Part shown: piece by piece, positions 1 through 10,665 of the stretch
Numbering within the stretch: position 1 is the stretch's first letter
How the letters are laid out: each line of letters opens with the position of its first letter
Assembly (NCBI GenBank): GCA_026770025.1
Contig: JAMXDE010000010.1
Span: 2,170,001 to 2,234,000, forward strand
Source of the DNA: Craspedostauros australis
Lineage: Eukaryota; Bacillariophyta; Bacillariophyceae; Mastogloiales; Achnanthaceae
Direction: 5' to 3'
DNA length: 64,000 nt
Notes under the pieces: model-generated
What the model was told of the DNA's origin: nothing
The model's input: only the letters and a program-made list of their open reading frames with translations
The model's database searches: none
Position numbers and translations under genes: made by a program

Positions 1-1201
1 CCACATCTAGCTATCATACACCTTTCACAGAGCATTTTTCAGCCGGCGAGGGCAATCAATGACATCAAACTGAAAATGGAGGGAGTAACGTAACGCAAGG
101 TCTGGTATAGTATGGCACATATGGCACAGCTACGACCATGACACGAGACCGCAATGTGCCGAACTCTCAACCCCGCATGGGATCCTTTGACGGTGGCGCG
201 CAGTGATCGACAATGCTGTTTACTCGCAGCACAACACAACACGAACCACAGAAGCACACCGAGAGAGCACAAACAGATGAGCGCCAGCAGCTTAGGTAGC
301 CGCAACAAAAATGAAATGGCACAGACAGCTGCTCCGGGACTACTCTCTCGCTACCAACAATAACACTATTCTACAACGCAACATACATGAACCGAATCTG
401 CTCTGCTGCTATCTCCAACCACAACACCAATCCAAACGAAAAACGCCAAGCACAAGCAATCCAAGTACTGCACCATGCTCTTCTCATAAACTTCGTCGCC
501 ATGGACCACATGAAAACATGAATGTTCTAATCAATAGAGAAAGCTGCCAACAACGCAAACGTAGAAGTACAAAGATGGAATGAGGCTGAGCGGAGGAGTG
601 CTGGTATGCTTCCGGCCTGAACTTACGCCTATCTATGTCCCTTCTGTTCCATTCCTCCGCGAAATGCGTGCTTGGCACAAAGCAACGTAGTACACAGTAC
701 CATTCCTCTGTTTCTGTACTGTACACATATACTATCCTATTTGTACCAAAAGGTATCCAAATTTGTTGATGTGACGACAAATTGGGCGAAACGAACACCA
801 AAAGAAAGGTAGCGATTGCCTTCGCCGGACGACGCGTTTGGTGTTGCTTTCTCAATGTGTTCTCGTCAGTTTGCGGGTGGACGTCTTGGTAGGGTTCATG
901 CCACCAAACGACACACACACACATGCATGCAGAAACAGGAAGAGGAAGAGTCGGAGAAAGAGAACGAGAAGGGAGAGGAGCTGCCAACTGCCTCTTGTCA
1001 CTTTCAATACGGAGAGCACTCACCCATCGAACAGAATTCATCGCAACAACATCTTCCACAGGCGTTGCATCCACATCGACCAACCATCGACCAACAAGTG
1101 ATCGTTCTGCTGTTTGCTACACCACAAATACTGTCGACTTTCACAGATATAATACTTGGTCACACGATCTTTCAACTGCAACTGCTCCAAAGGTATCCAC
1201 A
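1..1201. other. Upstream region of the RBR ligase gene, no supported gene
   Basis: Several short open frames exist here on both strands, but none has a recognisable domain and their composition is low-complexity. The in-frame ATG at 923 would add 93 residues to the RBR protein. That extension is arginine- and serine-rich with no targeting pattern, so I read it as 5' untranslated sequence. A short (CA)n run lies near 910-922. Confidence 0.4.
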
Positions 1202-2827
1202 ATGGCTTCCGAATGCCCCATTTGCTACGGAGAGTTCTCACCGAGTGCGCTCGAAGTGGCGCGGGGAAAGGACGGGTACGGCCCTGCTTTCGAAACAGAC
1301 GAGGAGCAAGGCAGTCAGAATGACGGCAATAATGCAAATCACACCACCACTGTGGATACAAATGTGGATACATGGTTTCGTGAAGAAGACGCGGACGTGG
1401 ATGCGACCAACAACGACCGTGAGAATGCAAGGAAACGCAGTTCCCTGGAGGTGGACTCCGGCGATGGTTCTGATTCTCATTCCCGCCACGGGGCGATGGA
1501 AGATACCGAAGGTGGAATGGCCCCAGCCACTGCAATTACAAGTGCAACTCCAGCCGCGACGGTCGGTTCGGTGCATCCAATCACGGTGCCGGGTTGCCAG
1601 CACACATTCTGCAGACAGTGCCTCACCCAGTACTGCATCCATTCCATCGAATCCAACGAAATGCCGATCATCTGCCCGATGCAACAGCACCCTGCGTGCT
1701 CCACAAGGTTGGATGAAGAGCTGGTCAAAGAGTTGCTCTTGCATCCGGCAGATGATACCGATGTCGTCTTTGGCGATGACAATGATGACAACGACGATCA
1801 TGACATCGGATCCAATCTTGTCAACGGCAATCCTTCACAGCAACGACACCAGGAGAAGCGCCAGGAACAGCAAAGACGGTCAAAGCTCTGGCAGCGATTC
1901 CGACGATCCCAGCAGATGCTCCAGGACCCAACCCTCGCTGCGTGCACAAGGTGCTCCGGACTGTGCTCCAAAGAGAACGACCAAGACGCTGGGTTGAAGG
2001 CTGTCGATGCAACATCAGTGCATCAGTTGTCGTGCCCAACATGCAACCACCATTTCTGTTCCATTCACGGTGATGCGCACAGAGGCAAGACCTGTCAGCA
2101 AGCCAAGAAGATCAAGCGATCGAAAGAAACCAAGAGATCGGAGAAGGTCATCCGCAAGTTCACCAAGCCATGCTCCCACTGCAGCGTCCCCATCCACAAG
2201 GAGGCGGGCTGCGATCACGTCGTCTGTCCCTCCTGTCATAAGGACTTTTGCTTCAGGTGCGGAAAACATGAACATCTCACCGGCACCACCATGCGCTCCT
2301 GCAGTCTGTGCCAGCAGAGCTACATCGACCACAGATACATGTGGGTCTTTCGTCTCTATACGATCCTGTATCTGCCATTCTACCTCCCGTTCGCCTTGCT
2401 CTACACGGCGTTCGCGACCGCCATCAGCCTCGCGACGTGCGGTTGCTGCTGTTGCCTGTTCTGCGGCGCACGCGTCAACGACAACGCGCCTCATTCTTCC
2501 CATGCCAAGTCGCACATGCGGGATGGTGCCAACGATGCAGATTATCAGACATTCACGCAGAACGATCCCACCAAGGTATCGTCGTTCTCGCCATCCACAA
2601 CGACCGCCACGACACCAGGAGCGGCAGCAACAGCATCATACTCGCCGAAACAAGCCGACAGGCCGAGGATACAATACAATCCACTGAGAGGCATTCGAGC
2701 AACGTTGAGCATACTACTTTGCCCGTTCACCGTGATTGCAGGAGAATGTGGCATCCCATGTTGCCTGTCTGACGAGGACATCGAGGAAGCCCAAACCATG
2801 GAACTGAGCGACAATGAGGATGAGTAG
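1202..2827 (+). CDS. RBR-type E3 ubiquitin ligase, membrane-anchored
   Basis: The product is 541 aa and looks like a RING-between-RING E3, which passes ubiquitin from E2 to a RING2 cysteine before the substrate. RING1 begins at once with C5-x2-C8, is interrupted by about 120 acidic or low-complexity residues, and resumes with C132-x-H134-x2-C137-x2-C140. An IBR-like Cys/His cluster follows (SCPTCNHHFC, then HRGKTC). RING2 reads CSHC...GCDHVVCPSC...FCFRC, where the cysteine of GCDHVVC matches the catalytic one. Behind RING2, two hydrophobic stretches (around YLPFYLPFALLY and a later one ending GIPCCL) suggest C-terminal membrane anchoring, as in RNF144/RNF19 ligases. I chose the start at 1202 because the first zinc cysteine lies only four residues in and nothing upstream looks like protein. 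Substrate and membrane are unknown. No intron is needed. Confidence 0.85.
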   Translation: MASECPICYGEFSPSALEVARGKDGYGPAFETDEEQGSQNDGNNANHTTTVDTNVDTWFREEDADVDATNNDRENARKRSSLEVDSGDGSDSHSRHGAMEDTEGGMAPATAITSATPAATVGSVHPITVPGCQHTFCRQCLTQYCIHSIESNEMPIICPMQQHPACSTRLDEELVKELLLHPADDTDVVFGDDNDDNDDHDIGSNLVNGNPSQQRHQEKRQEQQRRSKLWQRFRRSQQMLQDPTLAACTRCSGLCSKENDQDAGLKAVDATSVHQLSCPTCNHHFCSIHGDAHRGKTCQQAKKIKRSKETKRSEKVIRKFTKPCSHCSVPIHKEAGCDHVVCPSCHKDFCFRCGKHEHLTGTTMRSCSLCQQSYIDHRYMWVFRLYTILYLPFYLPFALLYTAFATAISLATCGCCCCLFCGARVNDNAPHSSHAKSHMRDGANDADYQTFTQNDPTKVSSFSPSTTTATTPGAAATASYSPKQADRPRIQYNPLRGIRATLSILLCPFTVIAGECGIPCCLSDEDIEEAQTMELSDNEDE

Positions 2828-3541
2828 AGTTGATGAGAGCAGAGTATGTGGAGTTGAGCATTGCCAGGTGCGAAACCTGTCGCTGTCCCCTGCTCTGCAT
2901 GCTCCGTCCTTCGTCCTCACAAACACCATCTGTACGAGTATGTACCGAACACAGTGAATATGGAAGCACGGTATCATCATTATCATCATCGATTCAAGTT
3001 ATCGCTTCGAAGCGTCCATGTTCAAGCGGAATACTCCACTGTTGGAACAGAGTGGAGTACTCTCAACTCTGTCTCTGTCTAGTAAGAGAATAACTAAATT
3101 CCCAGTACTGCCATGTATAACACCAATGCAGCAGTCGTACATTTTGAGATGAGGACTCCATGTCATCAGAGGCTTGCGCTCGTGACGCCGATCAGTGGAT
3201 AGCGCAGATGTGTCTGTAGTACTCTACCCTATCCTACATACTCAGCTCACAAGCAGGAGAAGAGCTGTCCTCGTCTCTCTCATGTCGGTGCAATACTAGT
3301 TCTGAATCCTCTTCGTTCTCATCATTCAACCATGCCATGCCATAAGGTATCGAACTTGTTAGTTTATGTCTACTTTTTGTACTGGACGAGGCGATCAACG
3401 ATGATGCAATCATCGCGGAGTAGAGCAGAATACGCGGCCTTGGGTATGGCAATTCAATCGCGGCAACCAATTCAAGTCACACCCTTTGGAGTCATTTGTC
3501 TTCCGTTCATCATCCGCAATCTATCATCCAATGTTGTTCAT
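2828..3541. other. Intergenic region between convergent genes
   Basis: This separates the 3' ends of the RBR gene and the disordered-protein gene. I see no gene. It holds a short (ATC)n run near 2973-2991 and a GAGTACTC palindrome near 3054-3061. Similar GAGTAC/ACTCGTA words recur between genes elsewhere in the window. Confidence 0.4.
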
Positions 3542-6478
3542 CTACTCCGACGCGATGTGATTGCTTGGTGAAGTGCAGACAGCTCCCGCTGGAACCCGGA
3601 ACATCGATTTCTCCATCAACTCCTTCGAAGAGGTGATGATCACGTTCTTGTGCATTCGAGACGTTCGGGAGAAGATGGGCTTGCCTCTCAGAGCCTTGAT
3701 GTCATCACGAACTGACTGGAACAAGTTCTCGAACGCATCCACGTACTTGTCAATGTATTCATCAGCCATTGTCACGTTGTTCTCTTCCATCGAATGCAAA
3801 GTCGAGTCCATGCTGCCGACCGTGGCGTCACGATCGTCGTTTTCAAAGTCGAGACCTTCCTCCTGGAGCATGGCCGGATTGTCACGGACGGCGGCGTATA
3901 GGTAGGTCGGCTTCACGTCGAGCCGATGCGAATGCTGTCGGAACGTCTGCAGGGCCAGGCGCACGTCGTTGCTTGCGACGGACTCTGCATCCGTGCCTTT
4001 TCCGATGCTGCGGGTGCTGCTGTTGCGGCGATTGGTGACACTGTGATCCGTTCCGTTCTGATCACCGCCATGGTTCCCCTTGCTGCCAAGGCTTGCCACG
4101 ATTGATTGTACGGGGCCTCCATGCCCGAAGAAACGGGACAGGATCATTGCTGCACGATTGATTTCTTGCCACGCTCGATTCCCGTGCTCGTTGCCATCAA
4201 CGGATCCGTACATGGTGGACATTTCAGGCGACCACAAACTCGAGCGGTAAGTCGAGTCGTCAGCGTCACCTTCGGAATCAGAGATCGTCAAGGTTCCCAG
4301 CTCTATCAATTGCCGTTGGTGCTCCTGTCCCTTCTTTGTCCTGCGGTAGTCGCCCTTGGCCTCTAATCGAATGTTTCGGTTGCCGATTCGTGCCGATGGC
4401 ATGATGCTATCGTCCGGATCGCGACTTTCGGCGATGCTCTGGCCCAATCGTGCGTCCACAAGATCATTCATTGTCGACAGTCCGTTGCGGACTTTGCCTG
4501 TCCTTCCAGAATGCTGCTGTTGGTGCTTGATGGAGAGAGGCCGAGTGTTGGCATCTCCATTGGTGTCTGCGAATTCCGTGGATGATGCATGCTGGGCTGA
4601 GTGCCGCACCTGCGTTTGGTTCTGTGCATCGTGTTGCTTGCCCGTGCTTTGACTGTTGGTTGAATCGGATGGCAACGACATATCAGCCATGGCGTCGGCG
4701 ACTGTTTCGTACACCTTGGCGGCGCCGTGGATACGTTTTCGATTCCTATGCTGCTGCTGCTTCTGGTGGTTGGTCTTGTGTCGTGGTGGCAGTTGCTTCG
4801 AAGTCGATGTCGATGCTGGCGTTGAGGGTCCAATCTTTGGCGAAGCCTTCTGCCTGCTATTCGTGTTGCTACGTCTCGACTTGGCGGCATGCTCCGAGCT
4901 GGAGTCTTTCTCGTCAGAGGCAGGTTGCTTGCTCCATCGCGGGAGCCGGAAGAGCCTCTTCTTGGCTGACTTCTTACTTTTCGTCTCAACGGTGGAAGCC
5001 TCGTGATTGTTACTGGAATGGGAAGAATGTCTATCGCTTCTGCCCTTGCTCTCATTGGCGTTCGCCATTCTTCGGTGCTTGCCACGGGCATTGGACGGCA
5101 CAACCTTGTTGCTGGCGCTGTCGTCACACTCGTCTCTGCTGTCGCATGGCAGCCCAAGGAGCTTCTTCATCTTCCTCTCCTGATCTCTGGTGATCTTGGT
5201 GGACGACTTTCCGTAATCATTCCACTTTCCGTCCGCCACATGGATGTTCCTATTCGCCAACGGAGTCCCGAAGGTTTGCTCCGTCTTGATGGTGGTGGTG
5301 CCGCTTCGGAAGCTTCGGTTGGATTGGGCCATCAGCAATTGATCCAGATGTTCAGGGTTTGGAGAGGATGGATGGCTCAAGCTGTCATCGTGGTTGACGT
5401 CGTCACGAGCTTCGTCGCCATGGTTGGACATGTTGGATTTGCCATTGGATCGTCCCCCACCGAAACGAAACATGCCACTGCGCGTTCGGGAGATGGAGCG
5501 TGCACTTCGGAGGAGCACCCCCACCTTGTTCCCGATGTTCCCATTTTTGCCTCCCTTGTTGCTGTTGTTGTTGTTGTTGTTGTTGTTTGTGCTGCTGCTG
5601 CTGATGTTATCCTTCGCACGACCTCGGCCCCAGGACTGTCTACCCGATCCTCGAATCAGGGGCTTCGATTTATTTTGCGCTGTGCTGCTCTGTGTTGGTT
5701 CTGGGACGGAGATGCCATTTCTTGCCTGTCTGCGCTCTGGGGAACTACCGCGCGGACTTTCCTTCCTCACGGACTTGGATGGAGAGGAAGATCGCAAGGA
5801 ACCCTCCTTGTCAGTGAGCAGTCTGCGTGCGGTAGGCTGCTTGTCGGCTCGGTGACCATTCCTGTCGATCTCGCTGGTCTGGGCGTCAATTCGAAGCGTA
5901 GATTGTCGTTGTGTTTCAGGGGGATCACGGTGCTCCTGTTGCGTTGGATGGACGCGGCCTTCTCGGCGTGGCGAACTAGCTCCTGCCCCTTGCCTTGCAG
6001 GGACTGCAGGTGGCACAATTGTTTTCTGCAGCTGCGAGGTTGGACTGGCAACATGCGCTGGGCCAAATTGCGGATGGAACCAAACGGCTGAATTGCCAAT
6101 GTTCCCCAGCGAGTCCATGCCACCTGCCGCAATCTTTGCGATTTCAGGATCCGCAACGGCTGGAGATAGGAAGTTGTCCGCCTTCTCCACGAATCCTTGG
6201 AAGGATTTGTTGATCTCAGTAGCTGCGATGGCTAGCACATCATAGACTCCGAACGGTCTCTCCTTGTTTGCGTTTGCTGCGGACGCTGTGGCTGTCGCCT
6301 TGTTCGTCCCAGCATCGGTGGCCACAATCGTGTTGCTTTCAGTTGAAGCTCGGCGCATGTGCATTGAATTCGGCACTGCGTGTCTCGTAGCACCACCAGT
6401 GACTTCCTCCTCTGTGAACATGGGATTGCTACGCTGTGGCAACGCTTCTGTGGTCTCTCCATGTCGCAACCTGGTCAT
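3542..6478 (-). CDS. Large disordered protein of unknown function
   Basis: The frame encodes 978 aa from the first ATG at 6478; the frame stays open upstream to a GTG but that part holds a (GATGTC)n repeat and is probably 5' UTR. Most of the protein is Ser/Arg/Asn/Gln-rich and looks disordered, with an asparagine run in the middle. Two segments look folded. One is near residues 74-115 (around GVYDVLAIAATEINKSFQGF), where a possible helix meets a VEKADNFLSP stretch. The other is the last 150 residues, with LALQTFRQHSHRL, a PTYLYAAVRDNP block and a helical DEYIDKYVDAFENLF. I recognise no domain and assign no role. The gene ends tail-to-tail with the RBR gene. The antisense strand also carries a long open frame (5003-6091), which I take as a compositional shadow. 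Confidence 0.6.
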   Translation of the reverse strand: MTRLRHGETTEALPQRSNPMFTEEEVTGGATRHAVPNSMHMRRASTESNTIVATDAGTNKATATASAANANKERPFGVYDVLAIAATEINKSFQGFVEKADNFLSPAVADPEIAKIAAGGMDSLGNIGNSAVWFHPQFGPAHVASPTSQLQKTIVPPAVPARQGAGASSPRREGRVHPTQQEHRDPPETQRQSTLRIDAQTSEIDRNGHRADKQPTARRLLTDKEGSLRSSSPSKSVRKESPRGSSPERRQARNGISVPEPTQSSTAQNKSKPLIRGSGRQSWGRGRAKDNISSSSTNNNNNNNNSNKGGKNGNIGNKVGVLLRSARSISRTRSGMFRFGGGRSNGKSNMSNHGDEARDDVNHDDSLSHPSSPNPEHLDQLLMAQSNRSFRSGTTTIKTEQTFGTPLANRNIHVADGKWNDYGKSSTKITRDQERKMKKLLGLPCDSRDECDDSASNKVVPSNARGKHRRMANANESKGRSDRHSSHSSNNHEASTVETKSKKSAKKRLFRLPRWSKQPASDEKDSSSEHAAKSRRSNTNSRQKASPKIGPSTPASTSTSKQLPPRHKTNHQKQQQHRNRKRIHGAAKVYETVADAMADMSLPSDSTNSQSTGKQHDAQNQTQVRHSAQHASSTEFADTNGDANTRPLSIKHQQQHSGRTGKVRNGLSTMNDLVDARLGQSIAESRDPDDSIMPSARIGNRNIRLEAKGDYRRTKKGQEHQRQLIELGTLTISDSEGDADDSTYRSSLWSPEMSTMYGSVDGNEHGNRAWQEINRAAMILSRFFGHGGPVQSIVASLGSKGNHGGDQNGTDHSVTNRRNSSTRSIGKGTDAESVASNDVRLALQTFRQHSHRLDVKPTYLYAAVRDNPAMLQEEGLDFENDDRDATVGSMDSTLHSMEENNVTMADEYIDKYVDAFENLFQSVRDDIKALRGKPIFSRTSRMHKNVIITSSKELMEKSMFRVPAGAVCTSPSNHIASE

Positions 6479-7740
6479 GGTAGTATGGTAGTATGTGTCC
6501 AATCGTCGGCTCCCTGCACCTACCCTTCTTGGCCCGCTGGAGCAGGATTCTTCTCGTGCAGAGGATGGGACGTTCTTCTTGCGCAGCCGCTTGCGTTGCT
6601 GTGTGCGAGATCTTGTCGTCGGGATGATGACGTCCGCCCCTCCACAGCGTGCTTGCCTCCACTCTGTCTTCACCTTTGGTATTGGCTTCGTTTGTTGCGT
6701 TGTGCGCAGTGTTGATGTCGATGTCGATGTCGATGTCGATGTGAATGTGAATGTCGGTACCACTCTCGTTTAGATTACGTTCGATATGGTGTGAATACCC
6801 AGTAAAATACTATTCTATAAGTCTGGAGATGTTGTGGATGTTGGTGCTGATAGGTGCGCTGATGGTTGCGCGGATGGTTTCCACATTGGCGACGTTGTTG
6901 GGGAGTGGTTGTGTTTCTCTTTGTGCCTTCGCCTTGGTCTGTTGCGGTTTGGTGTGATTTTCCTTTCTCATTCCGTGAGATGCGATGTTGTCTGTTTCGT
7001 TTTGTCGGATGGAGTTTGAGCCGAGTGCATTTTGGAGATGTAAGAAACCCAGAAGCCGTTACATTGTATGTGATATTGCTAAGTGAATTTATCTGTGTAC
7101 TTAACGAAGACATACAACACGTCTTCACCGTGTCTGTTTGAGCGCATGTGGAGTCGAAAGACATGGCATTCATATCACTCAGAGAGAGTGCGTTGAATTT
7201 AGGCATAGACATTCCAGATTGGAGTGTCACGCTCGCACGACTTATCGCTAACTGACGGAGATGCCGGCGCGAAGTTGCGCGGAACCGTCACCTCAATAAT
7301 CGACTACATCGATTAAGACGCCCAGTTGAATTGAAATCTAGTGCATCCAATGCAGACCTGTGAACGCAGATCTGTTTCTTCGTGGGCGCTCGTGATGCTT
7401 CCAAGATCTGACATCAATTGTCTATGGTGGGGTGCTGTCAAGTGCGGCGATGACGAGGTCAGTACTTACACATATATGGTGAGATGTTACACAGATATGC
7501 GTCATTAAGAGTTGAGTCTTGCACTCGTACTTGTACAATACAGCCGGAACGTGTGGCGGAGTGCTTGGCTCCATCCACTTCGACTTTGCGAGTCGCGATT
7601 GTATTGCAACGCAATCATCACAAATGCAGCAGTTTGCGCATCTCTGTCTCTCTCATCTGTCAGAAAGCCTCGCTCTTGCTCACAATGACCAAAGAAGCCA
7701 GCCTGAACGAGAAGCAGAGTAAACAATGAATTGGCATTCC
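6479..7740. other. Intergenic region upstream of the large disordered gene
   Basis: About 1.26 kb separates the start of the 978-aa gene from the 3' end of the DUF4442 gene. I found no supported gene. It contains the hexamer repeat at 6714-6755 and otherwise unremarkable unique sequence. Confidence 0.4.
6714..6755. repeat. Hexanucleotide tandem repeat (GATGTC)n
   Basis: Seven consecutive six-base units are seen: four GATGTC, then GATGTG, AATGTG and AATGTC. It lies about 240 bp upstream of the ATG of the minus-strand 978-aa gene. Read on the minus strand it would encode a Thr/Ser dipeptide run, but no ATG precedes it in frame. Confidence 0.85.
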
Positions 7741-8376
7741 TCACGGGTCCATCTTGTTTTCAAATCCTTGCTCCTGCTCTTGCTGCGGTTGTTCCACTTG
7801 TGTTGATGACACTGGCAACGATGATGAAGATGTGACGTGATTGGGATTAGATCCTGCATTTGTGGCGGACGCAGCGGTCGCACCGCCATCCACAGGAGTA
7901 GACATGCGCGGCAGTTTGCGCTTGATGTAGAGAGTCTTGGAGAGCCGAGCCACTACCTTGTTAGATTTTTTGTCGATAACTTCCACTTCCAGCGTCTCGA
8001 ATCGCTTCTCTCCCGGTTGCAGCGTCTTGATGGATTGCATAAGGACATCATCGAGCTTGAAGTTGGCAATGACCGTGGACTTTCCAGGAGAGACGTACTC
8101 GATGGATGCCGACTTGTCCCAGACGATGTACTCCTTGCCGAGAACGTGCATGAACATCACCATGTAAATCGGATCGCACATGCTGTAGAGGGAGCCACCG
8201 AACTGCGTACCGACGATGTTGCGATTGTACCACGTCAATGCCATCTCGGAGGTTGCCGATCGGTAATCATCAGCGAGATGGGTGATCTTGATCCCCGCTC
8301 CGATGTACGGCGGATACCAATTCATGACGAGGCGGACCAGCCATGCCTTGTATGGGAATTTGATGAGACTCGGCAT
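7741..8376 (-). CDS. DUF4442 hotdog-fold thioesterase-like protein
   Basis: The product is 211 aa. Residues about 1-160 match the DUF4442 family, hotdog-fold proteins related to acyl-CoA thioesterases: an N-terminal helix (LVRLVMNWYPPYIGAGIK), the strand LADDYRSATSEMAL, the central NIVGTQFGGSLYSMCDPIYMV segment that forms the hotdog helix, then KSASIEYVSPGKSTV and EVEVIDKKSNKVVARLSKTLY strands. The C-terminal 50 residues are Ser/Gln-rich and probably disordered. The frame is open upstream to a GTG at 8583, but that part is translated (GAT)n repeat, so the ATG at 8376 is preferred. There is no clear organelle presequence. Substrate is unknown; thioesterase activity is inferred from fold only. 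Confidence 0.8.
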   Translation of the reverse strand: MPSLIKFPYKAWLVRLVMNWYPPYIGAGIKITHLADDYRSATSEMALTWYNRNIVGTQFGGSLYSMCDPIYMVMFMHVLGKEYIVWDKSASIEYVSPGKSTVIANFKLDDVLMQSIKTLQPGEKRFETLEVEVIDKKSNKVVARLSKTLYIKRKLPRMSTPVDGGATAASATNAGSNPNHVTSSSSLPVSSTQVEQPQQEQEQGFENKMDP

Positions 8377-9375
8377 GTTGCTTCTGCTGCGGAGATTATT
8401 GGTTGGCTGATTGATTGGTTGTACTGATTGGATTGAGATGGTTCCAGTTCGAAATGCCGTTGTCGTTGTTGTTGATGATGATGATGATGATGATGACGAT
8501 GATGTTCCTGTTCGTGGTACTCGCAACTCGCACTTGTGATTTTGTGGACGGAGAGGAATGACAAGAGACCAACTCCTTCCCACCTGGCTGAGGACTGATG
8601 GTGCTCATGTGGTACAAGCTTTGGTACTAATGGTACAAGTAGGTCGTAGCCCATTCGATTCCACCGCCTCATGCCACGCCCCCACATGGCGAGAATCGCT
8701 TTGAGCAGTTCGTGGTCACAACAGAACGCACTTTTGTTCCGACGGAAACACGAATGGTCATTTTGTTTCCAGCCTCATGCCTCCTTGTCTCTCTACCAGT
8801 TTGTCCTTGTGGACATCACAAACTGCATCGAGCCCAAGTGATAGCTGGCCTCTCTGCACGTGAGACGCATACAACTCCGCCACAGAGCTGGATGTGGACG
8901 CAAGGGTGCGCGTGTCGGGAAAGCTAATGATGCATGGCAAGGAGTGATGTTTCGTCATCTGCAGCTCGTACCCATCCACGTTGGACGACACAAAGATACC
9001 TCTTGTGGCTGGTGCCGTCACGACGAACAACGAAGAAGTTTTACTCGTTGCATCGCTTCTGTGCATTTTGGTGGAACAGGGAGAAGTTTCGACGCGTGTG
9101 ATTGGTCAGTTTGTGGATTCGAACACCCATCACAGAAGGTGCCAATCACTGTTCGTCCATCGTCACAGAGAGATGGCCGGTGATTGGCCTCCTCGTGTGC
9201 GTATCTTGCATCCAGAAGAGTGCGAAGAGAGGGACAAAGCACTTCTCCGTCCAACCCCATCCACATCATCAAGCAGTCTGTAGTTACTCTACTCTGCTCT
9301 GCTCTACTCTGCTCTCCTCGAATCAAATTGCACCCACTCCAACTGTTTGAGTGGATACCAGCAAGACCATTGACA
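8377..9375. other. Divergent promoter region between DUF4442 and Tic22-like genes
   Basis: This 1-kb stretch lies between two divergent starts and should hold both promoters. A (GAT)n run occurs near 8470-8502 and a five-base repeat ladder at 9286-9315. No gene is supported. Confidence 0.45.
9286..9315. repeat. Pentanucleotide repeat (ACTCT/GCTCT)6
   Basis: Six consecutive five-base units (ACTCT or GCTCT) are seen about 60-90 bp upstream of the Tic22-like ATG, possibly in its 5' UTR. It is one of many five-base ladders in the non-coding DNA of this window. Confidence 0.85.
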
Positions 9376-10425
9376 ATGGCATACTCGTGTGTCATGATCG
9401 CATTGATCGCCACATCATGGCACAGCGGATCGCCTTCACAGGTGTCTGCATTCACACCAGGCAGACCAGGACAAGCATCAGCGTCGGCAGCAGCTCAGTT
9501 TCGCTACGAACACGTGCAGCGTGGACGAACAACGACCTTGCACGATGCAGGTTCCAAAAGTGAGAGTAGAAGGGACGTGATCGAGTGGGTGGCTGCTTCG
9601 GCGACAGCAATAGCACTGCCCAGTGTATTTGTACCTCCGGCCAACGCAGCAGAGATTGATGCCAGCACAGTTGCCACGAGCACCAGCAGCAGCGACGCAA
9701 ATGATGACGACAAGAGCGTCCAGAAGTTGCTGACGTTCATTGAAGGCGTGCCGACATTCACGATCGTGGACAAACGGGGGGTCCCGTTCATGGTTGTCGG
9801 TGACGATGCCAAAGTCACGGCGTACTTCTTCACGGAGTACGACGAGGCCAGTCGGATATTGAAGTCGGCAAGCACCAGCGCCGACAATGCCATCAAGGAA
9901 GCCAAACGGCAAAAGCAGGCTTTGGATCCAGACCAGATGGTGAACCCATGGAAGGATGCTCGGATATCCACGGTGCCGTTGGAAACCGCCATCACCTTGG
10001 CGCTCGATAAGCCTATTTCCAGATCCACGCGCAATTACTTCTTCGTCTCGCCATCGGAGGAGGATGTGAGCGATGCTCTTGAGTTGACGAAGCAGAGCGA
10101 TCTAGCAGAGAACAAGGTCCCTCTGTTCTACATCAACGATTTCTTGTTGGAAGATGGCAAGACGACGCCGCTGTACTTTCGCAAATCTCAGCTGGTCAAG
10201 GCGTACAACGCATCCAGGAAAGCCAGGTCTGCAAAAGCGTCCTCCGAACCCATGCCGCCGATTCTAGTGACCGAGCTCTTTGCAACCTTGCGTACCATCC
10301 CGACTTTGGAGGACCCGCTCAAACTCGTCGCACTGCCCAATGTTGCGAAGCGTGCAGAGGACTGCAGGAAACGAGGTGGAGCAGAACCGCCGTTGCGGCT
10401 TGGTGAGCGTAACCTCGTGCTATAA
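9376..10425 (+). CDS. Tic22-like plastid protein with bipartite and twin-arginine presequence
   Basis: The product is 349 aa. Residues 1-25 form a signal peptide ending VSA before F26 (VSAFTP), the heterokont plastid signature. A transit-like stretch follows, then RR at 65-66, a hydrophobic segment and an AxA site (PANAAE, about 88-93), which together look like a thylakoid Tat signal. The mature part resembles the Tic22 family: VPTFTIVDKRGVPFMV, then a FTEYDEA segment, the DARISTVPLETAITLAL strand-helix, and KVPLFYINDFLLE...PLYFRKSQLV. Tic22 proteins act as chaperone-like factors in the space between the plastid envelopes, and cyanobacterial homologues are periplasmic. The start at 9376 gives the best signal peptide; upstream in-frame sequence holds a repeat. 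Lumen or intermembrane-space location cannot be decided from sequence. Confidence 0.8.
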   Translation: MAYSCVMIALIATSWHSGSPSQVSAFTPGRPGQASASAAAQFRYEHVQRGRTTTLHDAGSKSESRRDVIEWVAASATAIALPSVFVPPANAAEIDASTVATSTSSSDANDDDKSVQKLLTFIEGVPTFTIVDKRGVPFMVVGDDAKVTAYFFTEYDEASRILKSASTSADNAIKEAKRQKQALDPDQMVNPWKDARISTVPLETAITLALDKPISRSTRNYFFVSPSEEDVSDALELTKQSDLAENKVPLFYINDFLLEDGKTTPLYFRKSQLVKAYNASRKARSAKASSEPMPPILVTELFATLRTIPTLEDPLKLVALPNVAKRAEDCRKRGGAEPPLRLGERNLVL

Positions 10426-10665
10426 TTGACGTAACAGACTGTCAAGCTTACAATTACATTAGACTTGCAGTATGTTTTTGTGCTTAAGTGTACTTGTGGC
10501 ACAGCACCGGCCAATATCCTTCGCCATTGCCCACTCTCGATACTCCTGCAACTACATATAATAGAATACTAAAGTATTGCAGAGCAGCTAAGTTCGAATT
10601 CACTTCCATCCAATGCTCGTACATAGAACATCACGCATCGCCACACGATGGCGACATGGCAAGAG

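Noticed and set aside
39-308. Small minus-strand frame with a hydrophobic, signal-like N-terminus
   Set aside because: No homology is recognisable, it overlaps another equally long frame, and there is nothing to support translation.
5003-6091. 362-codon plus-strand frame opposite the large disordered gene
   Set aside because: Composition looks like a shadow of the opposite strand; neither strand has a known domain, but the minus frame is three times longer and has an ATG start.
9100-9140. tRNA-like TTCGAATCC box on the minus strand
   Set aside because: The flanking bases do not pair as a T-stem and no D-arm or acceptor stem fits.
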